From Tetradesmus obliquus (taxonomy: Eukaryota; Chlorophyta; Chlorophyceae; Sphaeropleales; Scenedesmaceae): 64,000 nt of DNA. The notes under the pieces are model-generated. The model did not search any database. It worked only from the letters and a program-made list of their open reading frames with translations, and had not been told where the DNA came from. The position numbers and the translations under genes are program-made. This document shows positions 1 through 12,026 of this stretch, piece after piece; within the stretch, counting starts at the first letter, position 1; each line of letters starts with the position of its first letter. Where the stretch lies: NCBI GenBank assembly GCA_030272155.1, contig CP126202.1, positions 806,001 through 870,000 of the forward strand. The letters run 5' to 3'.

Positions 1-129
1 GCTGCTCCCTGCACATGGTCTCCAGGTTGATGCTGGACAGCTGTACCGACTGCTGGTTCTTGCCCATGTGCACGCGCATGCACAGCTTGCCGTACTCCAT
101 GACACAGTCCTCTAGGGTGCCTGTTGGTG

Positions 130-181
<52 letters not shown>

Positions 182-251
182 AAAGGTGAAGCGCATGCAC
201 AGCTTGCCGTACTCCATGAACCAGTCCTCTAGGGTGCCTGTTAATAACAAT

Positions 252-313
<62 letters not shown>

Positions 314-376
314 AGAGGTGAAGCGCATGCACAGCTTGCCGTATTCCATGACCCAGTCCTCAAGGGTGCCTGTTAG

Positions 377-412
<36 letters not shown>

Positions 413-1033
413 TCACGCTGACTGGATGGTACAGCGTTTCTGCTCAACAGCTCTGCTGTCTGGTGTATGCATTACTGGTCCACCAAACTGCTGGCCTCAT
501 GAAGCGCTGCTTCAGTTTCCCCGCTGCCGCATTGCTGCAGTTCCTGGCTGCTGCTGCTTCTGAGAGCTGGTGGCTCCGCAACAGTCATCGCAAATCCACG
601 TGCTCGGCACTTCAATTGCCTGACTGCATGCAATTGCCACTGCCGGGCACTTCAGTTGCCTGACTGCATGCAATTGCCACGTGCTTGGAACTTCAGTTGC
701 CTGACTGCATGCATTTGCGGGTGGCGCCTCACCAGACACGCTGGCACCCTCTCCACTGCAGGGCACTGCAGTTGCCTGACTGCATGCATTTGCCACTGCC
801 GGGCACTTCAGTTGCCGGGCTGCATGCATGTGCGTGGCGCCTCACCAGACACGCTGGCACCCTCTCCACTGCAGGGCACTGCAGTTGCCTGACTGCATGC
901 ATTTGCCACTGCCGGGCACTTCAGTTGCCGGGCTGCATGCATTTGCGTGGCGCCTCACCAGACACGCTGGCACCCTCTCCACTGCCGGGCAGCCGCAGCA
1001 GCGCCATGCGCTTTGTTATGTCCCGAAGCTCCT

Positions 1034-1067
<34 letters not shown>

Positions 1068-3307
1068 AACAATATCTCCGCAACACATTTGCATATCTAA
1101 TCGCTCACTGAGTGTACTGCACCGCTCCAGCTGCTGCTGCACTGCTGGTAGCTATGCTGGTCTGCGCTTGTGCGGTGCCTCACCTGATACAGCGCTGCCC
1201 TCGCCAGCAGCAGCAGCAGCAGCGCCACTCCCGGCCAGCCGCAGCAGTGCCATACGCTTTGTTATCTCCCGCAGCTCAACCACGATCTGTTCAAGCGGCG
1301 CCGATGAGACTTGCAGCACTGTTTCAGGCGCAACTGCTGCGCGCAGCCGCTGCGTTGTGACAACAGCACCCTCTCCACCGTCCTCCGGCTCGTCCTGCTG
1401 CTGCTGCTGCTGCTGTTGCTGTCCAAAAGACAGAGGTTCGGCATGTGAGGTGCACCTGCCGCTGCTGCTGATGGGGTGCTGGGCGTGCGCGGCAGCTGTA
1501 GGTGTTGGGGCGGCTGTATGGCAGCTGCTGGCGTTGCTCGGCGGCTGCACCTGCACACAGCAGTTGGTGAAATGAAGTTGGAAATCAGGCATGCAGAGCA
1601 TCGGAAACTTGTTGTGTTGACGCGGCAGCATGGCAGCTGCTGGCGTTGCTGGGCGGCTGCACCTGCACACAGCAGTTGGTGAAATGAAGTTGAAAATCAG
1701 GCATGCAGAGCATCGGAAGCTTGTTGTTGTGTTAACGCGGCAGCATGGCAGCTGCTGGCGTTGCTGGGCGGCTGCACCTGCATGCAGCAGTTGGTGAAGT
1801 GGACATGAGACATGCAGCAGCATTGTCAGCTGCTGTTTGGGTGAAGGCTCTGCCACTGCAGCATGGCAGCTGTTGGCGTTGCTGGGCGGCTGCACCTGCA
1901 TGCAGCAGTTGATAAATTGTAGCAAAACAGGCTTGCAGCAGCATTGTCAGCTGGCTTGTGTGCCACAGCGGCTGCTTGCTCTGCATGATGTTATGTTGAC
2001 TGCTGCAGGAAGGTAGGGTCGCTGTAGCAGTTGAATTGCGTCACTTCTCAATGCCAGTAACAAACATGTCAGCCCTGCACATTGCTGCTGCTGCTGGTTG
2101 TGATACGGCAGGTATGCTACTGCTTCAGTTACTGCCATCAGGAAGATGCAGCCCGCAGCCTGCCCTCTCTGCTGCAGCTGCTGCAGCAGCTGGTATGCCA
2201 CAACGTCTGCTGCCAGCGCTGCTACCATTTCTGGCACGCATTGATGACAGCAAGCAACCTTGATGTGCAACAGTTCAATTGGTGTACTTCTGTCGTGGCA
2301 TCAGCGCAAACCTTTCCCCTGCTGAATGCTGCTGTAGGTGTAGAAGCTGCTGGTGATGCTAATGCTGTGGTTGCTTTTAAGCAAGCATGCAGGTCAACTG
2401 CTGTGCTCACCTGCTGCAGCTGCTGCAGCAGCTGGTAGGCCTCCACGTCTGCTGCCAGTGCTGCTACCACTGCTGCCGTCTGCTTGTCTGCCGCGGCGCT
2501 GCTGCTGCTGCTGCCGTCGCAGGCAGACAGCAGGGTAATGGTTCCCAGGTTGTGTAGGTAGTCCACCTGGCGCACAAAATGACATTCAAATTTATTTGTA
2601 AATTTAAATCTGATGCAAATCATATGTAGAGTGCGGCGGCCCCTGTCAACCAGAGAAGGTGCAGCTGTACAAATGGTGACAGGCGAGGGTGCACGTGGAG
2701 GAGTGCAGATGCCACTGCTGCACCTGCAATTCTGCTGCGCATTGATAAGAGGTCATGGACTGATGATGAGCAGATGCGCTGGTGTTGTAACTGCCTGGTG
2801 GGATTACAAACAGTACACCAGGATTTGATAAAACTTGATGGTTGATATGGGAGGCCAGTCTGTGCCACATGCCATCATGTGTTGCTGAGAAGACGTCTTA
2901 GTATGGTCTGGATGTGAGGACTGAATGCCTCTCCTGGTGCTGCCCAGGCAGCAGCAAGCACAGCAGCAAACTGCCCAACCAAGAGCTGCTGCTGCTACTG
3001 CTGCACCCCCAGCCAGCCAGCAGCTGCTTTCATGAGCCAGCTGCTGCCATATACGGCACGGTCGTGCACTGCCGATCCAACAGCATGCAATCCCTTGAGC
3101 TATATGCGAGTTTTAAGCCCCGCTTGCTGTTTGGCCTGGCTACGACCGACAGCCCTGGTCACCTGCTCCGCCAGTAGGCTGATCATGACCTTCTCTCTTC
3201 GCCTTAGCTGTATGTTTTCCACGGAGAGGTCGTGCGCCAGGCGTAATAGCAAGGCGTGCTTGCGCTGCAGCCGGGCATGCCTGCTTTTGTCCACAGAGGC
3301 AAGCATC
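1..3307 (-). CDS. Unrecognised coiled-coil protein, partial (gene runs off the left edge)
   Basis: Four exons join in phase on the minus strand: 3163-3307, 2411-2566, 1184-1550 and 1-120 (open at the window edge). Each has an AG acceptor and, except the last, a GT donor (GTGACC, GTGAGC, GTGAGG). The first exon gives a basic amphipathic helix (ARLQRKHALLLRLAHDLS...), the second contains DYLHNLGTITLLSACDG followed by Ser/Ala and a LLQQLQQ helix, the third has a poly-Gln tract, an acidic DEPEDGGEG stretch and the helix LEQIVVELREITKRMALLRL, the fourth reads TLEDCVMEYGKLCMRVHMGK. The pattern suggests a helical, coiled-coil protein. The exon before 3307 must end in phase 2 and was not found. I do not recognise the family. 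Introns hold several decayed copies of these exons (listed separately). Confidence 0.6.
121..400 (-). repeat. Two decayed copies of the edge exon start, separated by (CAG)n
   Basis: Positions about 190-237 and 325-371 repeat the first half of exon 1-120, coding TLEDWVMEYGKLCMRF, each with its own ACAG acceptor. They are separated by (CAG)n blocks at about 137-180, 255-290 and 381-410. On the plus strand this produces a spurious Ser-rich reading frame. Confidence 0.85.
721..1060. repeat. 113-bp tandem repeat, three units, carrying an exon-end copy
   Basis: The segment beginning GTGGCGCCTCACCAGACACG occurs at 721, 834 and 947, an exact 113-bp spacing. Read on the minus strand each unit contains the end of exon 1184-1550 (GEGASVSGEAP with its GTGAGG donor); the third unit extends into a longer copy (ELRDITKRMALLRL) ending near 1047. 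The array therefore derives from the neighbouring exon-intron boundary. Confidence 0.85.
1503..1940. repeat. About 115-bp tandem repeat, four units, carrying an exon-start copy
   Basis: The motif ATGGCAGCTGCTGGCGTTGC recurs at about 1518, 1630, 1745 and 1863. On the minus strand each unit holds the acceptor TGTGCAG or TGCATGCAG followed by VQPPSNA, the start of exon 1184-1550. The unit nearest the exon is the one kept in the gene model; the other three are upstream copies. Confidence 0.8.
2160..2240 (-). repeat. Copy of the end of exon 2411-2566
   Basis: The segment codes ALAADVVAYQLLQQLQQ on the minus strand, matching AALAADVEAYQLLQQLQQ at the end of exon 2411-2566. It lies downstream of that exon in the sense of transcription. 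Confidence 0.75.
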
Positions 3308-3566
3308 CTGGAGATGTAATGTTGGAGCTCAGATCATTGTGTGTGGATGATGCATCTGCCAACAGCTCAAAAATTTGCCAAAGTTTCGACAGCAGAAGAT
3401 TGTTAGCAAGCAGTCCTGATTTTTCACGGCTTGATTTTAATGAACACAACGGCAAACGTGCGTCATAGCAAGGGCGTACGATTGATGTCCATGTAACAGC
3501 AACAGATGCCTCTTGTGGGTCACTTGTGCCGGTCCCTGTGCGTAAGGGCACAAGCAGTGCGCTCAA

Positions 3567-6541
3567 AGCCGGAATTTTTTGCTTGGGTGTTGAAGCGAAA
3601 CGCTAAAGATGGATTTCTGCCCTTTCCACTTAGCTACAGCTGCTGTGCAACAATGTCATCGCGTCCGCAACACGCTCTTATGCTTACTTTTTCACGTTTC
3701 TACAATATCACTTGCTCTGATGACTTGCTCTGAACAACTCTTACTTTATGAATTAACAGATCATTACAATAGCACTGAACGACTGAAACCTCGGTGGCCA
3801 GCAGTGTCAACATCACTCGATTTTAAAGGTGCTTCGGCAACGGCCAGTGGTGACCTCGAATTAGCATTACACCAGCACCTTTATTGTTTACCTGCTATTC
3901 AAGAAATTGGTGGCTCGCATGGTTCCTACTCTGGCCGGACAGGCTGGAGCAACTCAGGCGTGAAGGTTTCTGGAGCAGGTCGACACAACAGGGCGTCGTT
4001 CTCTGTCATTTCTTGGTTTATAATGAATGTCTGAATAGCTTGAACTTGCAGCAGTGTCGACAAGGCTTGTCGTGACGCTGTCATCACGCCGGTGCATGCA
4101 GCACCTGCAGCTGTGGCACAGCACAGCAGCAGCAGGCTGCTGGCAGGGGCTGGCAGGGCCCTGGCTTCCTACCCAGGAGGCCCACTCTTAGCAGCTCAAC
4201 ACACTGCCCTGAATATATACCTTGCCAGTGGCATGCAGAATCAGCTGTCACAGCTGCCAGCAGTGCTGCACAACAGGCCGCCTGCTGCAGTGCGGCAGCC
4301 GCTGCGGCAGCGGTAACAACACACCCAGACCACACAGCAGTCACACCAGTCACCATGCACACTCGATCAAAGCACGCGCACACCTGACAGTGCACGGCCA
4401 ACGGCCAGGCATGTGCATTGGCTGCAGCATTTGCTGCTTTGCACACAGCGCGACAGCTTCACACCAGATTTGTGCCGCACCCGGCTGACAGTGTGGCACG
4501 AACAGGCATACAACACCCTACAGACGCCAGGCTGTGATTATCCAGTGAAAAGTCAGTGGGACGGTGGGATAATCGCCCCAGTGATTATCCCAGGCTGCAC
4601 TGACGGATAATCGATTATCTGCCGGATATTCAGTTCGCCTCAGAATTATCGCCAGGATAATCGATGGATAATCGCCGTGGATAATCCATCGGATTATCAC
4701 TTCGTACCAGATTACCCCAGCACTCTCTGGGCACAGCCAGCAGTACGCCACATGCTTTGTTACACCATTCATGATTACTGCAATAAGCTGGTCGGCCTCA
4801 CAGATGCAGCTGTGCTCCAGTAAATGGCGCCACGTGCACCGCAGCTGGCTGTTGTAGCAGTCAGTCAGCTGAGATGCAGCAAGATGCTGACGTCATGACC
4901 GTGCTATGGTCACTCATATGCCCACAATTGCACACACCAGCGGCTAAACAGCACACCTTATGCGTGACTCAGAGCAATGACAATGCACCACCATCTACAA
5001 GAAGCAGCTGCTGTCCTGCAGCAATATCATCAAGACAGATTGCAAGAAAGCAACTGAACCAGCACCCAAGCAATCGCCTGCAGGCCAGCTGGTCTGCCAC
5101 ACAACCCAACACCACAACTCAAATGTAAAAGCACAAATAAATGTTCCTGCTCTAGCTCAAAGCTCCGAGTCTGCCTGCATGGCGTGGATCTTTTGCTGTC
5201 TGTCTGCTACGGTCAGCCAGAAAACATCCATTGATTGCTGCAGGATCCAAGCTTCACCTGCAGCTGATGCAGCAACAAACATGAAAGCCACTCCAATACT
5301 GCTGTATTCATTTGGCAACAGCACATAATATCCAACTGCATGTGCGCATACACTAGCATACACTGCTGCACATGCTCAGTGCGCTGTGCGCGCAGCCCGT
5401 GCTGCTGTGCATGTGCGCACAAGGAAGTCACCATAGCAGTATATATCTGGCTATAACTCTCACTGATGACTTCTTATCAGCGCTACTAGCAGCTGCTGTT
5501 GGCAACATGTCCTGCTATACAAACTGACTTTGCACTTGGCTAGGCCAGCACCTGATCACCTGCCTAGCCAACCAAACAACGTCAGCTATGTGCCGCACCC
5601 CGTGATGCGTGATGCTGATGGCAGCCACCCACCGCATACAAGCGCGTCATCCAGCTGACTATGCAGCTGTAGACAGCATGCGTGCTGCTGTGTACCTGCT
5701 TTCTGGCAACACAAACATCATCACTGCATCCTGCAACAACCAATGGTGCTGCAGCAGATCTGACCAACCCTGCACAACACCAGCCCAAACCACCAGCTGC
5801 GTCGCTGCTTCGTGCGCTCAGCCGTGTTGACCAGACCCAATGGCAGCAGCGACATCAATCCAGTCGGCTTGAAGGTCACAAGACAACCCCATCCGGTAAC
5901 ACCGTTGTTGTGGCCCACCTGGTATGGGGTAAGGCGCAGCACACCAGCAGCAGCAGCACACAGCAGGGCAGGAGTGCTGTGGATCAGGACGCTGAGCAAT
6001 ATGTTGAGCTGATGAACAGATTTCCAGCAGATTAGCTGCCAGATCTGGTAAGTATATACACCTGTTATGGCCTAGATGGAGTCACCTGCTGCTGTATGTT
6101 CCTGTGGCGCTGCTGCACTTTACCTACTTGCTTTCTGACATAGGGCAGAGCCCCAGATCACCGACGCACCTGCTCATATGCCATCAGTATTGCTTCATAC
6201 GTTATCCACCGTCCAGTTCAGTGCATTGGCTCTTGTGCCGAGCAGCAGTCAGTCGCTGCCAGCGACCTCAACTGTTGGCAGCTCCTGCAACCCCCACACT
6301 GCATGGCTAGCCCTGATCTAGACCGATGCTTCGCTTATACAAGGAACGCGTCTTCAGACGCACTATGACCGGCAGCGCACGGTCAGGATCAAGCAGGGTA
6401 ACGGCCGAACAGCTGCTGCACTCGCGTGTCCATATTGCACGCATCTAGCCAGGCTATGATATCGGTAAGCTGAACGTATTACACATTGTATGTACTATCT
6501 TCGGCTTCAGAGCATGCTGTGAGATGAAGCTGCGAATAGCT
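3567..6541. other. Region without a supported gene
   Basis: Several open frames occur (for example 3609-4034 and 5682-6035 on the plus strand), but none shows a recognisable domain, conserved-looking pattern or exon partners. It contains the GATAATC-rich segment at 4535-4710. Confidence 0.5.
4535..4710. repeat. GATAATC-rich dispersed repeat, copy 1
   Basis: About ten GATAATC/GATTATC words occur within 175 bp, including the palindrome ATAATCGATTAT near 4615. A diverged copy in the same orientation and word order (TGATTATCCAGTG, then GGATATTCAGTT, then ATAATCGATTATC) lies at 11045-11190. Confidence 0.7.
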
Positions 6542-6549
6542 GTCGGTGG
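6542..6549. repeat. hAT target-site duplication, left copy
   Basis: GTCGGTGG immediately precedes the inverted repeat. Confidence 0.93.
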
Positions 6550-7025
6550 CAGGGGTGTGCCGTTACAGATTTCACTTTTAATTGTTTCAGTAATTTCACT
6601 GAAATTTCATTTCACATTTCAATCGATCTGGGCTCCACTGCGCGAAGTGAAATGACAGCGAAATGGGCTTTTGGAGAGCGAGGAACGCGTTGGCTCACGC
6701 AAGGATATATCAGAAATAGTCGATTAGCATTACAATATATCTTTTAGGGGTTACAGCATAGCAGAGGCCCCTGGAACCCATGCAAAGCAACCTACTGCAG
6801 TGAACTGCAAGGCGCTCCCTGCAGCTTGCTGCCACGTGGGGGGCAGGAGGGCGCTCCTACCAACTCATCATCATCATCATCATCATCAACTTATGCCAAC
6901 AATAACTGTACACATCACCGGTTAGTACAAGCAAGCATGAACATATGCAAAACAAAGCCACATTCCCAGCTCAGTGCCACTCTGCTGCTGCTCATCTTGT
7001 GTCATGATCCAGCTAGCATGCTGCG

Positions 7026-10000
7026 CTACCCCTGCTGCTGCTCCTCCCCCTCTCCCTGCTGCTGCTGCTGCTGCTGCTGCTCCTCGTCTTCTATGATGCT
7101 GTCCAGCCACTCCTGGTACTTTGCGAAGTCCTCTGCATCGCGCACTGCACCATCGCGGCTGAGGGCCTTGCTGTTGAAGTAAATGAACAGCAGCTTGCGC
7201 ACGCGTGTGCTCGTCATGCGGCTGCGGCTGCAGTCCCACACACGGCCCACAGCGCTGAAGACGCGCTCGCTGGTGGCGCTGGCAGGAGGGATGAACAGCA
7301 GCATGCGCGCCACTTTTGACAGCTCAGCACAGCTGTGGCTGATGTCCTTCCAGAACATCACAGGCGACACTGTCAGGCCGCCGCCCGTGAGCGTGGCAGC
7401 CACTGCTGTTGCCTTCGCCCCTATCTTGTCTGGATCATTTTTGTACAGCATCAGCTGCGCCTGCATGCGACATTGAACAACACCACAGAGACAGAGACTT
7501 GTCGCATCTGCAATGCAGCGATGCACGAAGTTCAGCAAGAAGATCGCTCAATGTGAACAAGCCACGACACGTTCCCTGCCACAAACACTGCAGCATGATG
7601 CAACGAAGGCTGCATCACCCACATTCTGACAGATAGAAGTTGAATGTGCAACGCTGGGCATGTTGTACTGCGCGTTGCCACCTACCGTCGCCTTTATCTG
7701 ACCCTCCTGCCCAAACATGCGTCCTGCCAGCTTCTCAATGAAGGCCTCCCCGCGCGTAAGGTCTTCGGGTGGCATGCTGTCAATCTTGTGCTTGTACCTG
7801 CATGCAGGACAAGCACACCTAGATGCTGATCATGTGGTTATGTGCAGCTGCAACAAACTGTTTGTGACTAGCCTTGCTACATGTGTGCAAATCATGAATG
7901 TACCTGTGCAACAACAAACTGCTGCTACTACTGTTGCTGAAGCTGCATTTCAGAAGCCACATGTTCACTCTGGCCTGCATGTGATCACCATACACACCTG
8001 GGGTCCAGGATCGCTGCTGCTACCACCATGTCCGTGCACGCCTGCTTTGTGCGCTGCTCCCAGGCCTCATCGAAGCCGCTGTTGACAAAGTCAAGCGCCA
8101 GCAGCTGAGTCTGCACAGGCGTGTCGTCATCCTCCAGCACGTGCACGAGGCTGCCTTGCACAGCCTTGATCTTCTTCACGTGCTTGTTGAGCACCTGCAG
8201 TGTGTAGTAGGCGTCAGACAGCTTGGCAGTGTCCCCTTCAACCTGCAGGGTAGCAGCACACATTGGACATAGCAGCATACTTTGCAATGTTAAGCAGCAT
8301 ACTTTGCAATGTTAAGCAGCATACTTTGCAATGTTAAGGATTGTTTTCTACGTCATTGCATGCTGTGCTGTGCAACTGTGCATGCTGAAAAATTGCGCCA
8401 GTGCTACACCCAAGAGCACAGTGCGGCTATGTTGCTGCGTTCAGCGCACACCTCACCTCTTTGATGGCTGACTGGAAGGGGGCCAGGGTGTCCACAGCCC
8501 ATTTCGTATCACTGAACAGGGTGGAGCTGGTGTCATTTATGAGCCCCTTGATCTTGACCGCTGCTGCCTTGTCTGCTGCCTTGCTCTGCTTTTGGATGTA
8601 TGCGTCGTACTCAGCGCTGCCGACAGTGGCTCGCAGCACCTTCCTGTGAGAATGCAGCACAGGCAGCGCATGTAGCTTGAGGGCATGGCCTTGCAGCACA
8701 TTGTGTCATCTGACTGCTGCAGCCCACACGCTTGCCGTAAAACACATGCAGCCAGCACAGCAGCACACCCAGCAAGCTGCACTCATAAGACTTAAAGCAC
8801 TGCTGCCAACTCACTCGTTGCGCTCCACTGATTCCATGGCTAGCACGTTGCTGCCAAAGCGTGTTGCGCCAGCCTTGATGAGCGCTGTGCCGTGCAGCTC
8901 CTTCTTCTTCTCGTCATAGATGGCGCGGGGAGCGCAGTGGCCTGTCACGTACTGAACCACCTCCTTTGCCTTGGAGATGACGCTGGCCAGGGACTCGTTC
9001 TTGGCAAAGTCCTTGAGGCCGTTGCTGATCAGGTGCTGCAGGCAGTTGACGCTGCCGACGTAGTTGCCCAGCATCTCCTTCAGGCTGTCGCCAGCCTTCA
9101 TCATGTTGCTGCCCCAATCAGTGACAAAGCTGACCGTCTTCTCCTTGAGCTGCCAATCACCCAGCACACCCTCCACCTGCGGCATTGCAGGTGATGCAGC
9201 AGCAAAGTTGTGTTTGCCAACACTGGTAGATCATTGCAGCTGAAACTCAGCAATGTCAAAACCTGCAGAAGCTTGGATGCACTTTGTGGGTCAGCAAGCG
9301 TACAACTTCAGCACAGCCACAATCTAGCACTGCTGGCAACTGCATTGCACAGAACACCCACCTGGGTGGCAATGTAGTTGCCAGTGTGGCTGTCAGCACC
9401 AGTGAACACCATGTCCAGGAACACGCTGGTGCCATTGGCCATGGCGTTCACGTTCAGCACATGCGCGCCAGCATTGTGCTCGCTGGACCAGGCGTCAGAG
9501 CTGGTGGCCACAAAATCCTGCACGCAACCACAAACTGTTTGTGCAAGATGTTGCTGTGCAGGAATGCGCTGCTGCATATGGACAGGGGCGCATGGACTGC
9601 CGCTGTCAGCCCCGACGGTGATCGCACACTGCTGAGCTGGCAACAGCATATCAATGTTTGGATCCCTACAGACAATCACCTGCTTGTCCAGGAACTGCTG
9701 CACCTCCTTTCGAGTCATGCCATAGACCTTGTCCAGCATCGTGGTTGCCAGGGCCTTGCGGCCAATCAGCTTGCCCTGCATCCAGGGTGCCACCCCGTAG
9801 ATGAACTTCAGGAAGTCCGGGTGCTCAACGATGGTCATGGGCAGGTTGCAGCAGTAAATGGCTGTGGCCAGGAGGGTGTTGGCCTCCTCAAAGTCCTCCT
9901 TGGTGAACTTGGGCCACTTTTTGACGAAGGGCACCCCACCACCGTCCCCGCTGCCGCTGCCGCTGCCGCTGCCGCTGCCGCTGCCGCTGCCAGCACTGCT

Positions 10001-10497
10001 ACCAGCACCGCTGCTGCTGCCACCTTTTAGCAGGCCAGTGAGTGTCGCCTGCCGGCCAAGCCTGCAAGGACACTTGGAGTGTGAGCAGATATGTTGCATA
10101 GCGCAATCATGATTGCTGCCGCTGCTGCTGCTGCTGTTGCAGTCGCTGCTGCATCTCACCTGCTGCTGTGCTCCAGCAGAGCCCGCTGAACCTCTTTGTT
10201 GCCGTTGTCCGCCTCTGCCTGTGCTGCTTCGCTCTCAAGGAACTTACGGCATTTCAGCAGGTGGAGTTTGGCGCGCGTAATGTTAGTAGACACGCTCTCG
10301 TTGCAGTGGGTGCAGTGGGGCTTGCCCTGAACCTTCTTGATCCAGTCGCGAGCAAAGCTGGGGGCTGCACCCTTTTGCTTCTTGTTAGACGTTTCATCAT
10401 CGTTGCCGAGTGCGTGCCGTGAACGCGCGAGTCCGACTCGGGCAGAGCTTGCAGTTTGAACTTGCCCGCCCGCTGGTTGTTGCTGCTGCTCAGCCAT
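7026..10497 (-). CDS. hAT transposase (BED zinc finger, DUF659-like, hAT dimerisation domain)
   Basis: Eight exons close in phase to a 738-residue protein: 10160-10497, 9680-10061, 9362-9517, 8815-9176, 8457-8643, 7998-8242, 7686-7797 and 7026-7460. It would bind the element's ends and catalyse cut-and-paste transposition in the nucleus. Exon 1 has a BED-type zinc finger (CTHCNES, then H-x4-C in KLHLLKC). Exon 2 has a Gly/Ser linker and EHPDFLKFIYG typical of DUF659 transposases. Candidate catalytic acidic residues are the Asp of SSDAWSS (exon 3), the Asp of VTDWGSNM (exon 4) and the Glu of SATSERVFS (exon 8), the last within the C-terminal dimerisation region. The C-terminus ends in a Gln-rich acidic tail. 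No break was seen, so the gene could be functional. Confidence 0.9.
8272..8338. repeat. 22-bp tandem repeat, three units
   Basis: GCAGCATACTTTGCAATGTT is repeated head to tail in an intron of the hAT transposase gene. It does not copy exon sequence. Confidence 0.85.
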
Positions 10498-10597
10498 CTT
10501 TCACTATTACACGTTCCGCGTTTCACTTTTCATTTCATTTCAGATTTCATGAAATTTCTTTCACGAGGATCCAAAAACCTGAAATGGAACACCCCTG

Positions 10598-10605
10598 GTC
10601 GGTGG
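10598..10605. repeat. hAT target-site duplication, right copy
   Basis: GTCGGTGG immediately follows the inverted repeat. Confidence 0.93.
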
Positions 10606-12026
10606 CAGTTTGTGCTGTAACACAGTGACAAGCAAGTGCCCCCCAAGCTTACTCCCGCGATCCTATGTGCACTGCTCGCCTACTGCGAGTATATGAGACA
10701 TGGCGTCTTTTTTGCTCTGCTTGGAAAAGGAATGACAGGCACCACTCACACACCACTGCTGCACTTAGAAGCTCCGCAATGCTTTCCAATGATAGTGGGA
10801 AAGGCAATTGCTCATAGGTGTTGCAGAATCTGGGCAATAAGACGTTTCCAACGCAATTACAAGAGTCCTGGGAATGTTTGTACGTACTAACCGGTCAGAA
10901 CCTGTGCTGCAGGGTGCTGCAGGCCTGCTGCCAGCCTTGGCATGGCAGCTATGACTGCCAGGGACCCTGCCCAGAAGTTCCTGCCAACCCAACTCCAACA
11001 GCAGCGTTGCACAATGCCCTGTATGAGATCCTGTACTACGCTGTGGATAATCTCTATGCTGTCAGGATATCCAGATGATTATCCAGTGCAATTACAGGAT
11101 AAACACATATTGCCAGATATCCGCCATGCCATGAGGGATATTCAGTTTATCCTTGAGATATTCACCAGATAATCGATTATCCTGTGGAATGAACACAGCC
11201 TGGCGGTAGGGACAACACCAGAGCAATGAGAGCGCACATCTCTGTAACCGACAAGGAGTTGCTGCAGTGCTAAACACCCTAACGTGCTTGCAGACTGCCA
11301 GACTGCATCACGGCAAAGCTATATAGCTATATATATGCGAGCTTTCAACAAAGCTATATACGTGCGAGCTGTCTGCAATCTGCGCACTACACCAGGTTGA
11401 CAGCGCTGGCATGTTGCCGCCACTCAGCTGCACAGCAATAGCACGTTGCTGCTGCCAGTGATCCCCTTGTGCATTGTGACATGGATAATACAAACTGCAG
11501 GACTCCATAAGGCGGGATGCACCAGGCCAACCGTTCCAGGGTGGCCACAGCAACGAAAGCAGCAGCCCACATGAGAGGACCTCAGGGCTGCTCCCACAAG
11601 CAAACCATGGATGCCACCTCACTTCCTGGCATGTGTGGCATTCTGGAAGGGCCCCAAACGCACATGCCTGCTTGAAACCCGAATGCCACATTATCTTTGA
11701 ACACACCATGAATGCTTTCGACGCGCTTCTTGATCGACGCGCTTCTTGATCCTACGTGCTCAGGACACTTCCATGCTTTCATGCCATATGCAAACTCTCT
11801 GTGAACACCAACATATCAACCCTGTGGCAGCCACAGCGCTGGACCCAATGCAAAGGGACAGGTGCCATGCAAGGTATGCAGCAGAACCCACAGTGTACCG
11901 CCACATCCGCCCTCGCCATTACGCAACCCAGCCTGCCTACAATGCATTACAGCGGCGTGGCTAGCCATTGCAATGCAAGGAATGTAGTAGCACTAACAAC
12001 CCACTACTCAATTGCCCCTCATTCCA
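10606..12026. other. Region without a supported gene
   Basis: Open frames on both strands (for example minus 11308-11709) show no recognisable domain. It contains the second GATAATC cluster and a 17-bp direct duplication (GACGCGCTTCTTGATC) near 11718-11752. Confidence 0.5.
11045..11190. repeat. GATAATC-rich dispersed repeat, copy 2
   Basis: It shares ordered blocks with 4535-4710: TGATTATCCAGTG, GGATATTCAGTT and GATAATCGATTATC, all in direct orientation. The two copies flank the hAT insertion, but about 2 kb and 0.5 kb away from it. Confidence 0.65.

Larger units (their letters stand above)
6550..10597 (-). mobile_element. Complete hAT-superfamily DNA transposon, 4,048 bp
   Basis: The ends are short imperfect inverted repeats: CAGGGGTGTGCC at 6550 and, on the other strand, CAGGGGTGTTCC ending at 10597. 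They are flanked by an identical 8-bp direct repeat GTCGGTGG at 6542-6549 and 10598-10605, the classic hAT target duplication. Subterminal TTTCACTT/GAAATTTCAT motifs occur inside both ends. The element carries one transposase gene on the minus strand. The perfect target duplication and an open transposase suggest a recent insertion. Confidence 0.93.

Noticed and set aside
15-563. Plus-strand Ser-rich frame
   Set aside because: It is the antisense reading of (CAG)n and of minus-strand exon copies.
9284-10030. Long plus-strand frame opposite the hAT transposase
   Set aside because: It is a shadow of transposase exons 2-3 on the minus strand.
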